Below are positions 7,074 to 13,677 of a DNA stretch of 15,134 nucleotides, piece by piece. The notes beneath the pieces were generated by a model. It saw nothing but the letters and a program-made list of their open reading frames with translations, was not told where the DNA came from and did no database searches. Source of the stretch: Candidatus Thorarchaeota archaeon. GTDB taxonomy: Archaea > Asgardarchaeota > Thorarchaeia > Thorarchaeales > Thorarchaeaceae. A program made the position numbers and the translations under genes. Position 1 is the first letter of the stretch. Each line of letters begins with the position of its first letter. Where the stretch lies: contig DAOWDY010000197.1 in assembly GCA_030638785.1 (NCBI GenBank), positions 1-15,134 on the forward strand. Direction: 5' to 3'.

Positions 7074-7901
7074 ATGTCTTTTGATGTATCTAAAGTCCGT
7101 TACATCTCTTTAATACGACTCGAAGGGGGCGAGTCACTGTTGAGTATACCATATGCAGAGCTGACTGTTGATCCTGATTTGATAGCTGGATTTGTAACAG
7201 CAGTCATTATCTTTGCAAAGACCCCAATTCGGACTATCCGAAAAGCCGCTTATGATATTCTAATTGAAGTGGGAAGGACAACACTTGTTTTACTTGTAGT
7301 TGATCCAGTTCCTGATGAAGCGCCGTATAGAGCTAAACTTCTTCGAATCCTTGATCAAGTTGAAGAAGAGCATGGTAAGAAACTGGAGAACTTCGAGGGT
7401 GATGTGCGAAGATTTAGAGAATTTGCTATTAACATTCTCAAAGAATTCCCGTACTCAATTTCAGATATCGATATGGTTCCGGTGAAGAAGCAGAAAGGAG
7501 TAACAATCCCATATCGAGTAGGCAAAGTTGATAGCATGCTGGAACGAGTGGAGAGTTTCATTAACGGAAAGCGTACGGTTTCAGAGATTTTTGATTTGAT
7601 AGGGATTTCTGAAGAAGATGTTACTGCTCTAATCTCTGTGCTGAATAAATATGGCTGGATAAATTTCAAGAAACGTCTAGCTGAATCTGATATTCTCACA
7701 AAGAGTGATTGTCCTGCTGTATCAGTAGAGAAATTGAAAGCTCAATATGGTATGCCATTGGACGATTTGTTGAAGAAATTCGAACAACCTGCTCAGATAA
7801 AAGACGTGCTAGATTCATTACCCATAGATAGGAACGCATGTTGGTTCATAGTGAACAAGCTTGTAGAAATGGGTTGCCTTGAAACTGTAACATCAGGTTA
7901 G
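7074..7901 (+). CDS. Longin-like domain protein with C-terminal winged-helix-like repeats (paralogue 2)
   Basis: The 275-residue protein aligns with the preceding gene through most of its length. Shared stretches include RYISL, EGGE, IPY, VDPDL, the FREFA-INIL helix end and the DMVP linker. The longin-like domain covers about residues 8-130. The first winged-helix-like repeat starts near INGKRTVSEIF and the second near LLKKFEQPAQIKDVL, the latter having lost the glycine phrase seen in paralogue 1. No membrane segment is present, so a cytosolic role is expected. Its 3' end overlaps the convergent NifB-like gene by nine bases. A neighbouring - strand gene encodes a Roadblock protein of the same fold superfamily, which supports a shared GTPase-linked process by context only. 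Confidence 0.7.
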   Translation: MSFDVSKVRYISLIRLEGGESLLSIPYAELTVDPDLIAGFVTAVIIFAKTPIRTIRKAAYDILIEVGRTTLVLLVVDPVPDEAPYRAKLLRILDQVEEEHGKKLENFEGDVRRFREFAINILKEFPYSISDIDMVPVKKQKGVTIPYRVGKVDSMLERVESFINGKRTVSEIFDLIGISEEDVTALISVLNKYGWINFKKRLAESDILTKSDCPAVSVEKLKAQYGMPLDDLLKKFEQPAQIKDVLDSLPIDRNACWFIVNKLVEMGCLETVTSG

Positions 7902-8717
7902 TGTACGGTCACATCCTGGAATGCCAACGACATCGCTTCTACACTGTTTACAATGATTGAATTGTGGAATTATCCTTTCAGTTGATTCTCTCATTTTATT
8001 TAGTACTTTTCTTGTCGGTGCAGGGAAATCACTCATGGTCCCTCTAGGAATGAGAGGAATTATATTCTGAAGAGTTGCTCCTGCTTTCTTAATCTCGCGA
8101 CTAAGATTAGGTATCTCCTGAAGGTTCAAACTAGGAATTAGAACAGTGTTCACTTTTACATTGATACCGTTCTCAGTAGCTGCTTGAATACCTGCTAGTT
8201 GAAACTCCGGAATAAGATGTCCGAGTTCTGGACCTCTAACCATTTTGTTTTCAACCATTGCCCAGCTGTACAGTTTCCTTACGGTTTCCGGTCTTATAGC
8301 GCTCATAGAAACGGAAACAGTATCAACACCAACTGCGATCAAATGGCTCACAGAGTTACTGAGCAAGAGTCCATTTGTACTAAGGCACATCCGGATGTTG
8401 GGATACAATTCTCTTGCCTTCTGAAGAGTCACAAAGGTTTCTTTGTTAAAGAGCGGCTCTCCTGGTCCTGAAATGGCTACAATGTGTAGATTCTCACTTC
8501 TTTCCATCTCCTCTGTCAAAGTTGCCAGAGCCTCTTCCGGTGTCATTGTTCTTTGACAACCACCCGGTCCAACAGAATGACAAGAAGAAATCTGGTTTGA
8601 ACAGAAGTTACACTGCACGTTACATTCCTTCGCAATAGGAAGGTGGATTCTCTCCCAAAGATCTGATCTTACCGCAGACCAACAAGGGTGGTGTGCATGA
8701 GGAAATGACACTGTCAT
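7893..8717 (-). CDS. NifB-family radical SAM protein (NifB core only)
   Basis: The 274-residue protein follows NifB along its length: HPC (C12), HLPIAKECNVQCNFC with the radical SAM cysteines C32, C36 and C39, then GPGEPL (84-89), CLSTNG (C111), KVNTVLIP (188-195), IIPLIP (219-224) and C256-KQ-C259 followed by a conserved RSDVVG. In NifB the extra cysteines hold two 4Fe-4S precursors that are fused into an 8Fe-9S-C cluster, and equivalents of all of them appear here. One difference is the segment after C39, where C46 and C54 replace the usual CNRKYDC spacing. The NifX-like domain found on some bacterial NifB is absent. No nif gene is in the window. It lies 12 bases after the Roadblock gene with GAGAG nine bases before the ATG, so the two form one unit. 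A related metal-cluster maturase is an alternative. Confidence 0.8.
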   Translation of the reverse strand: MTVSFPHAHHPCWSAVRSDLWERIHLPIAKECNVQCNFCSNQISSCHSVGPGGCQRTMTPEEALATLTEEMERSENLHIVAISGPGEPLFNKETFVTLQKARELYPNIRMCLSTNGLLLSNSVSHLIAVGVDTVSVSMSAIRPETVRKLYSWAMVENKMVRGPELGHLIPEFQLAGIQAATENGINVKVNTVLIPSLNLQEIPNLSREIKKAGATLQNIIPLIPRGTMSDFPAPTRKVLNKMRESTERIIPQFNHCKQCRSDVVGIPGCDRTLT

Positions 8718-8729
8718 TGTAGTGTACTC

Positions 8730-9122
8730 TCAAAGAATTTCCTCAAGAAGCCTGGTTGCTTCGCGTGCACATTTTTTTGCATCATTGAAAATCAAGCCGA
8801 GCTTGGCGTTATCTGGTGCTGTGACTGTGAGAAGGTATCCCTTCGTGACTGCCACAGTCAGAGTTGTACCACGAGTGCCCTGAATGATGATTGAGCGCAG
8901 TTCCCCCTGACGTAATTCATTAACTGTCTGCTCTCCAACTGCCTGAATACTAGCTACCATTGCGGCAACAGACACCTCTTCGACGCCGCTACTAAAATGA
9001 CTAACAAAGGGGAGTCCCTCAATCGAAAAAATGGCAGCTCCCAGAATTGGTGACCTGTGACTCAGGTTCCTAAGAAGCGCCTTGAGTGGCTCTAGTTCAT
9101 CTGCAGCCGAGTGTTCATTCAA
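8730..9122 (-). CDS. Roadblock/LC7 domain protein
   Basis: The 130-residue product is a single Roadblock/LC7 domain. It has a first helix (ELEPLKALLRNL), the strand ILGAAIFSIEGLPFVSHF, a central helix (VSVAAMVASIQAVGEQTVNEL), then strands LRSIIIQG, TTLTVAV and YLLTVTAP and a last helix to the C-terminus. The family forms dimeric platforms that bind Ras-like GTPases (MglB in bacteria, Ragulator LAMTOR in eukaryotes), and Asgard archaea carry many copies. Translation starts at a TTG at 9120-9122 with GAGAGGG seven bases upstream. It is the first gene of a unit with the NifB-like gene. No GTPase is encoded nearby, so the partner is unknown. Confidence 0.9.
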   Translation of the reverse strand: MNEHSAADELEPLKALLRNLSHRSPILGAAIFSIEGLPFVSHFSSGVEEVSVAAMVASIQAVGEQTVNELRQGELRSIIIQGTRGTTLTVAVTKGYLLTVTAPDNAKLGLIFNDAKKCAREATRLLEEIL

Positions 9123-9160
9123 ACAGCATCCCTCTCTTCATTATCCAGCTTCAATGTGTG

Positions 9161-9172
9161 TGGTATTTAACA
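9161..9172 (-). promoter_or_regulatory. Candidate TATA box of the Roadblock gene
   Basis: Read on the - strand, GTGTTAAATACC lies about 45 bases before the TTG start. Transcription would begin near 9141, giving a leader of roughly 19 bases that contains the GAGAGGG ribosome binding site at 9130-9136. The spacing is typical for archaea. Confidence 0.5.
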
Positions 9173-9197
9173 CTAATGTGGAGGTCATTATTCACAT

Positions 9198-9202
9198 AAA
9201 AA
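9198..9202 (-). terminator. Candidate U-tract terminator after the nuclease-like gene
   Basis: On the - strand, five T residues follow a CCACC sequence about 11 bases past the stop of the gene at 9214. Archaeal transcripts often end at such T-runs without a stem. The run is short, so the call is weak. Confidence 0.3.
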
Positions 9203-9213
9203 GGTGGACAATA

Positions 9214-10200
9214 TCAACCAATTAGGCGAACTGATGTAACTGTGTCACTGTGTAGCTTTCCTGTTGGCGATTTCATGACCCGAAGTACGTTATCTGCATG
9301 CTTGTGTAATCCCGCTCCTTGTAACAGTTCAACAAATTCGAATCCAGCTGAGATTGCCAATCCTTTTACTGGCTTTCCTTTCTTACATGACTCAAGAATC
9401 TCTTCTGCAGTGACATGTTTGCAGGATAGGTTTTCACCGATATGTTTCTGAAGATGTGTGATTCCCTTTCGGGCAATTCCTCGATTCTCTCGCTGCTCTT
9501 CAGTGAAAGTCTTTCTCTTAGTGATATTCTCAAGTCTCTTTAGTCCTCTTTCTATAATCTCCTCCGACTTCAGAACTGGTCCGTATACATCCCTGACTGT
9601 TTTACTTGAGGTTGTTACAAGCCAAGCAGTTCCATAAGCCTGTTGATACCTCATTCCTTTGAGAACTTCTGATTCGCTCAAGAGAGTAATCGAACGATAT
9701 CCCTTGTATTCAACTGAGATAGTCCAATCAGGGCTTGAATGGGTTACCATAAGATCAGGAGTGAGTCCTTCACCAGTCGATGGCACGCTTGTGCTTACAT
9801 CTGGAAAGAGGTGCATAATGAGAGCCTCAAAAGCCTCATGGAACAGATTGTGTCTGAGATTTCTTGCCTCTTGAGGATGGCGTAACCCTGCCTCTCTGTA
9901 GAGAACTGGCATTTCTACCTTCTGACCTGTTCGTTTCTTAATCTCGTTCTTTGTTGTGAGCCTACCTCTCCGATGGTTCTCTTGCACAAGTCGAATGGCA
10001 GCTTCGTACGCGATGAGACTGTACACTACCTTCCCGGGGTTCTTCTTTCCTGTCCCTTGACGTATGACTTCTTCCTCCGCCCAATCAAAGACCTGTTGCG
10101 CATCAGTACCTAGAAGCTTGATGATAGAACCTATTTTATCGTGTAATCCGAATCGGTTGATATGGCTTCTTAGTGAACTGCTATACTTGATTCGTCCCAA
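9214..10200 (-). CDS. PD-(D/E)XK nuclease-like protein linked to topoisomerase VI genes
   Basis: The middle of this 328-residue protein has the motif order of a restriction-endonuclease-like fold. A helix with HEAFEAL (E122/E125) comes first, then LTPDLMV (P148-D149), then a strand ISVEYKG (E164-x-K166), then a helix and a strand (RYQQAYGTAWLVTTS). D149, E164 and K166 would form the metal site. The N-terminal 110 residues are helical and basic. The C-terminal 120 residues include a charged segment near 225-245. I do not recognise a named family. It starts at TTG (10198-10200) with GAGGAG five bases upstream. It lies 39 bases after the coiled-coil gene and ends the top6B-top6A unit. DNA cleavage is inferred from the fold; a Holliday-junction, Mrr-like or repair nuclease is possible. 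Confidence 0.7.
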   Translation of the reverse strand: MGRIKYSSSLRSHINRFGLHDKIGSIIKLLGTDAQQVFDWAEEEVIRQGTGKKNPGKVVYSLIAYEAAIRLVQENHRRGRLTTKNEIKKRTGQKVEMPVLYREAGLRHPQEARNLRHNLFHEAFEALIMHLFPDVSTSVPSTGEGLTPDLMVTHSSPDWTISVEYKGYRSITLLSESEVLKGMRYQQAYGTAWLVTTSSKTVRDVYGPVLKSEEIIERGLKRLENITKRKTFTEEQRENRGIARKGITHLQKHIGENLSCKHVTAEEILESCKKGKPVKGLAISAGFEFVELLQGAGLHKHADNVLRVMKSPTGKLHSDTVTSVRLIG

Positions 10201-10205
10201 GATAT

Positions 10206-10211
10206 CTCCTC
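10206..10211 (-). promoter_or_regulatory. Ribosome binding site that fixes the TTG start at 10200
   Basis: GAGGAG on the - strand lies five bases before the TTG. It supports TTG as the initiator of the nuclease-like gene. Confidence 0.65.
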
Positions 10212-10239
10212 AATGTGTACAATTATTCTGTATCCATAA

Positions 10240-10911
10240 TCAAAGAATATCCTTGATGAGCTTTACCTCTTGGGTTTCATCATCATATGTTACCAGTTCT
10301 GCATTTCTGAGATCATGAATTGCTTTCGTAACAGCAGTAGGCATGATTCCTGTGCTCGAAATGATGTTCTTTCTTGTTATGGCTGTCTTAGTGTTGTGTA
10401 GTGTGTACAGCACACGAGCATGAGGCTTGCCCCCGAAAATATTCTCGATGAGAACGATGTAGATAGCTAGTAGATCACTGATGTCAACTTTTTCCTCGAG
10501 CTTCTCCTTTTCAGCAGAGGTTTCACGATAAAGTTCTGATACTTTCGCGAGCTGAGAATTAATCTGCTCCATTTCTGCCTTTAGCTCATCTCGCTCTTGA
10601 ATAATGCCCGCAATTTCTTCGTCTTTTCCTGCAGATAGCTTATCTGTATCGTCTTTGATAGATGTGAGTTCAGCTTTGGTTTCGTTTAGTTTTTGTTTTA
10701 GTGCGTCAATCTTTGCTGTCTTAGATTCTAGATCTGCATCTAGTTTAGTTATCTTTTCATCCGCTGCCCAAGCTTTCTCTTCGATTTCTCTTCTTGAAGT
10801 ACGTAGTTCCTCTGTTTCAGTACTCAATGTCTCAAGTTCTTCCATGATGCTCAGGGTCTTCTCCTTGAGTTCATCAAATTGTGCTACCATTTTGTCTCTA
10901 TCAGCTGACAT
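10240..10911 (-). CDS. Coiled-coil protein with C-terminal winged-helix-like domain
   Basis: The 223-residue protein has an uninterrupted coiled coil over about residues 1-140, rich in E, K, L and D. A hydrophobic helix follows (ISDLLAIYIVLIENIFG, from about 143), and then a winged-helix-like domain: RVLYTLHNTKTAITRKNIIS, a second helix with PTAVTKAIHDLRNAEL, and a wing VTYDDETQEVKLI. It resembles in layout, but not in obvious sequence, the 487-residue protein at 2140. A very good ribosome binding site, GGAGGAG, is five bases before the ATG. It lies 34 bases after top6A and 39 bases before the nuclease-like gene. Dimeric DNA binding or bridging between topoisomerase VI and partners is an inference from position and architecture. 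Confidence 0.75.
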   Translation of the reverse strand: MSADRDKMVAQFDELKEKTLSIMEELETLSTETEELRTSRREIEEKAWAADEKITKLDADLESKTAKIDALKQKLNETKAELTSIKDDTDKLSAGKDEEIAGIIQERDELKAEMEQINSQLAKVSELYRETSAEKEKLEEKVDISDLLAIYIVLIENIFGGKPHARVLYTLHNTKTAITRKNIISSTGIMPTAVTKAIHDLRNAELVTYDDETQEVKLIKDIL

Positions 10912-10945
10912 GGTGACTCCTCCAACTGAAAGATACTCCCGTGCC

Positions 10946-12103
10946 TTAAATGATTTTCACATCATGAATGGCTGCTTTGCTGGTCAGATAGCTCTTGTAT
11001 TTTGCTTTGAGTTCAACAAGTGGAAGTCCAAACGACTTGAATGCCTCAAGCTCTCCCTTGCGTTTCTTCTTGAGCAGGGCTTCATTCTCTTTGTTCAATA
11101 TTTCATCCTGACCTATCGCTGGGATGTTTCGATTCTGTTGGGCGCATTTGATGTCTGATTTAGTCATCAATTCGAGGGAATGTTCGATCTCATGAAGCAT
11201 TCCTCTCTTGTTCCAAAAGTCCGTGCTTGTCATCCCTGCAAGGTGAGCCTCTGGTGTTGCTAAGCCCTGTATATTGGATAATTCAATCGAGTTTGATTTA
11301 ATGGTCGAGAATATTCTAAGAGACCAAGGTGAAAGGTCTACTAGAACAAAGATAGGAACCTCTTGGTCTGCTAGTCTGCGAATCCATGCACGCATATTCC
11401 TTCCTGGCTGTCCGAAAAGTGATCCAATCCCAATTCTAAGTTCTTCAGGGAGTCCTAACTCAATAAGATTTCTCGCCATTGCTTCTTTCTCAACAAAAAC
11501 AGCAGCATCGATATTGATGTCATGTATCTTGACCTCAAAGGGTCTACTCGAAATGAACCATCCATACTCTCCAGCATTTGTGCAATTAAGTTTCTTACCT
11601 GATTGATCTGACAAGGTGAGGTCTCCGAAGAAAGTACCCTTTGGAGAGCTAACAACACCGAATTCTTCTCGAGGGATGGACTGTCCAGCTATTCTTAGGA
11701 TTCTCTCTGACAGATTGATTATCCTGTTAGTCTCATTTTGATTGCTGATTCTAAGTACTTCTTGAACGTGTCTAACTTTGTTCATGTAATAGAAGTCTCT
11801 CAATGACATTGACATTCCTTGTTCAAGGTGTTCTTTAAACCTTGAAAGACCGTAAACAAGTCCTGCAATGGTTTTTGCACTCTCTACCTTTCTACCATCA
11901 ATGTATGATGGAGTGTCATCAATGGGACGATATCCTTGGTCAGATGAATAACTAATATTCTTTCTCGATGAATTATAGTAACCTATTTCGGGGAATTCTC
12001 CTTCCTCCACAGTATCTGCCAGCTTGAACAACACCTGGTTAATCAAATCGAGAACATCCGGAGTACTGTGAACACTGGAGTCTATTGCCATCTTACTCAT
12101 CAT
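10946..12103 (-). CDS. top6A: DNA topoisomerase VI subunit A with altered TOPRIM motif
   Basis: The Spo11/Top6A pattern is present over 385 residues. The winged-helix (CAP-like) domain includes SLRDFYYMNK, in which Y106 aligns with the catalytic tyrosine that bonds to the DNA 5' end. The TOPRIM domain has VEKEAM (E205), then GQPGRNMRAWIRRL and VLVDLSPWS. In the family the last motif is DxDPxG, and the two aspartates plus E205 bind magnesium. Here D256 is kept but serine 258 replaces the second aspartate and another serine replaces the glycine. The later ATPEAHLAGM segment is conserved. It overlaps the end of top6B by 11 bases. M1, M2 and M5 are all possible starts, because GGGAG directly abuts M1. 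Identity as Top6A is firm; catalytic competence is open. Confidence 0.9.
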   Translation of the reverse strand: MMSKMAIDSSVHSTPDVLDLINQVLFKLADTVEEGEFPEIGYYNSSRKNISYSSDQGYRPIDDTPSYIDGRKVESAKTIAGLVYGLSRFKEHLEQGMSMSLRDFYYMNKVRHVQEVLRISNQNETNRIINLSERILRIAGQSIPREEFGVVSSPKGTFFGDLTLSDQSGKKLNCTNAGEYGWFISSRPFEVKIHDINIDAAVFVEKEAMARNLIELGLPEELRIGIGSLFGQPGRNMRAWIRRLADQEVPIFVLVDLSPWSLRIFSTIKSNSIELSNIQGLATPEAHLAGMTSTDFWNKRGMLHEIEHSLELMTKSDIKCAQQNRNIPAIGQDEILNKENEALLKKKRKGELEAFKSFGLPLVELKAKYKSYLTSKAAIHDVKII

Positions 12104-13625
12104 CTCCCGCTGGGAAGAGATTGGTCAAAACAATCTTTCTCTGAGTTGCTTCACCCAAAGTTTCTGAGATGAATTTGTAATATCCTCTGAGACGGCTCTC
12201 ACGTTTGGTATTCTTCTGAACACGGTTACGACGGCGGACCTGTTCACTCAAGCGCCTCAGACAATCCTTCAAACCTAAATCAACCTCTCTTCTAACAGCA
12301 TCAACATCAGCGATGTATTCCTTCCCAACTGTCTTGTATGGTACCCGCGTTGAGCAAATGTGAACTAGGAATGCAAGAGGATTATCAGGTCGCAGACCAT
12401 ACGCCTTAAGATTGAGGTTTCGAATAACTCTAGTTGATACATCTGATCCTTCATCATAAAGTAATGGTATCCTATTGGCAAATCTATAGAGATTGATCCC
12501 ATTCTTCAGGTGCCCACCGTAAGCGACCCCTGCCTCAATGATGAACGGATGACCTTCGTAAACCGATGGAGTCCTCTTAGTTGTTGTAACAAACTCAGGT
12601 TGTAATCGCATCATACCCGCGTGAATCACACTCTCTTCTGCAGGGGAGAGCGCTTTCGCACTTGGAGCTGAAAATCTATTGTATTCTGAGAATGCTCGCA
12701 TCATATCAAGTAGGGCTTCGTTAGAGAGGTCTCTTGGCTTTTGATCAGCGTCCACTTTTGCAAAAGTCAGGAATGCCTTGGCTGTTGATGCTCCTATCCT
12801 CTGAAATGAGCTAGTAAGAAATGAGGCGACTGACAAAGTCCGGGTTACTGAAACCATGGATTTCAGTAGTTCAACATCGATTCCGTGAGGATGAGGCTTC
12901 ACCTCTTTTGCTTGAGCAGGTAAGGTATCGATCACTCTATCATATTCTATGAGCTTGTCATCTGGCGTCTGAAACCAGATTGACGAATATGGTACAATCA
13001 TGCTCGTCTGGGCGAAGTATTCCTGAATTCTTCTCTTACTTCTTAACCAGTCTCCCTGAAGATAGAAAGTAACAGTCGTCCCACAATCATTCTGACGTTT
13101 GGGGATTCTACTTTCTTCCACTATCTCCGGTTCATTTCGTTCAATATCAAGTCGCATTAAGATCGAAGTGAAATAATCCTCTCCACGTAGTCCCGTCACT
13201 ATCTCGATAGGCCTCTGAGTGGTGACTTGCCCATAGAGAAGTGCTAGACTTCCACCTAAGCCAAATGTCCCCCTACTTTGTTTGTACGTGAATTTGGTCC
13301 CAGTGAGCATCTTGCCGATAAGATTCGTGATGTTTTCCTGATGTATCCCTGAGCCATTATCCTGTACAGAGAGTTGAAAGATTTCTGGGGCTGAGGTGAT
13401 GCCAGTTCGCTCATTGGAAGTGTTCTGTGACACCAGTTTCACGTTGATGTCTGGTAAGTTTCCAGCTCCTTCACAAGCATCCAAACTATTCTCTACTAGC
13501 TCTCGGATTGATACGTAGAGTGACCGAGCTGGATTATCAAATCCAGCTAAGGTTCGGTTTCTATAGAACCAAGCTGATATGGATAATTCAGTGACATCTG
13601 GCTTTGAATAACGTGAAGTTAGCAA
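12093..13625 (-). CDS. top6B: DNA topoisomerase VI subunit B (GHKL ATPase)
   Basis: This is a full-length 510-residue B subunit. The GHKL ATPase domain has the N-box RELVENSLDACEGAG (E42, N46, D49), the G1 box DNGSGI (D89, G91, G93) and the lid SRGTFGLGGS (118-126). An H2TH-like helical segment follows at about 250-310. The transducer domain includes LYRFANRIPLLYDEG and VPYKTVGKEYIADV, where K435 is expected to contact ATP gamma-phosphate. A basic helix (RRRNRVQKNTKRESR) near the end is typical. ATP binding dimerises the subunit and drives strand passage by subunit A. An in-frame TAA directly precedes the TTG at 13623-13625, and no other start occurs before the conserved region, so TTG is the likely initiator. 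It lies 52 bases after the protease gene. Confidence 0.93.
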   Translation of the reverse strand: MLTSRYSKPDVTELSISAWFYRNRTLAGFDNPARSLYVSIRELVENSLDACEGAGNLPDINVKLVSQNTSNERTGITSAPEIFQLSVQDNGSGIHQENITNLIGKMLTGTKFTYKQSRGTFGLGGSLALLYGQVTTQRPIEIVTGLRGEDYFTSILMRLDIERNEPEIVEESRIPKRQNDCGTTVTFYLQGDWLRSKRRIQEYFAQTSMIVPYSSIWFQTPDDKLIEYDRVIDTLPAQAKEVKPHPHGIDVELLKSMVSVTRTLSVASFLTSSFQRIGASTAKAFLTFAKVDADQKPRDLSNEALLDMMRAFSEYNRFSAPSAKALSPAEESVIHAGMMRLQPEFVTTTKRTPSVYEGHPFIIEAGVAYGGHLKNGINLYRFANRIPLLYDEGSDVSTRVIRNLNLKAYGLRPDNPLAFLVHICSTRVPYKTVGKEYIADVDAVRREVDLGLKDCLRRLSEQVRRRNRVQKNTKRESRLRGYYKFISETLGEATQRKIVLTNLFPAGDDE

Positions 13626-13677
13626 TTAGCACTCACACTCATGATGACTACATGATGTGTTACTATGAATGACAGTA

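Noticed and set aside
9115..9129. A four-codon upstream reading frame (ATG CTG TTT GAA TGA) overlapping the Roadblock start
   Set aside because: Its ATG directly abuts the Shine-Dalgarno motif, too close for initiation, while the TTG has ideal spacing.
10604..11606. Open frames on the + strand across the coiled-coil and top6A genes
   Set aside because: They are antisense to genes with clear family motifs or heptads; their products are serine- and leucine-rich without recognisable domains.
13245..13274. Non-consensus ATP-lid motif (GTFGLGG instead of GQQGIG) in Top6B as a sign of inactivation
   Set aside because: From memory, crenarchaeal and plant Top6B proteins also carry lids of the G-x-FGLG or MYGLG type. 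The N-box, G1 box and transducer lysine are intact.
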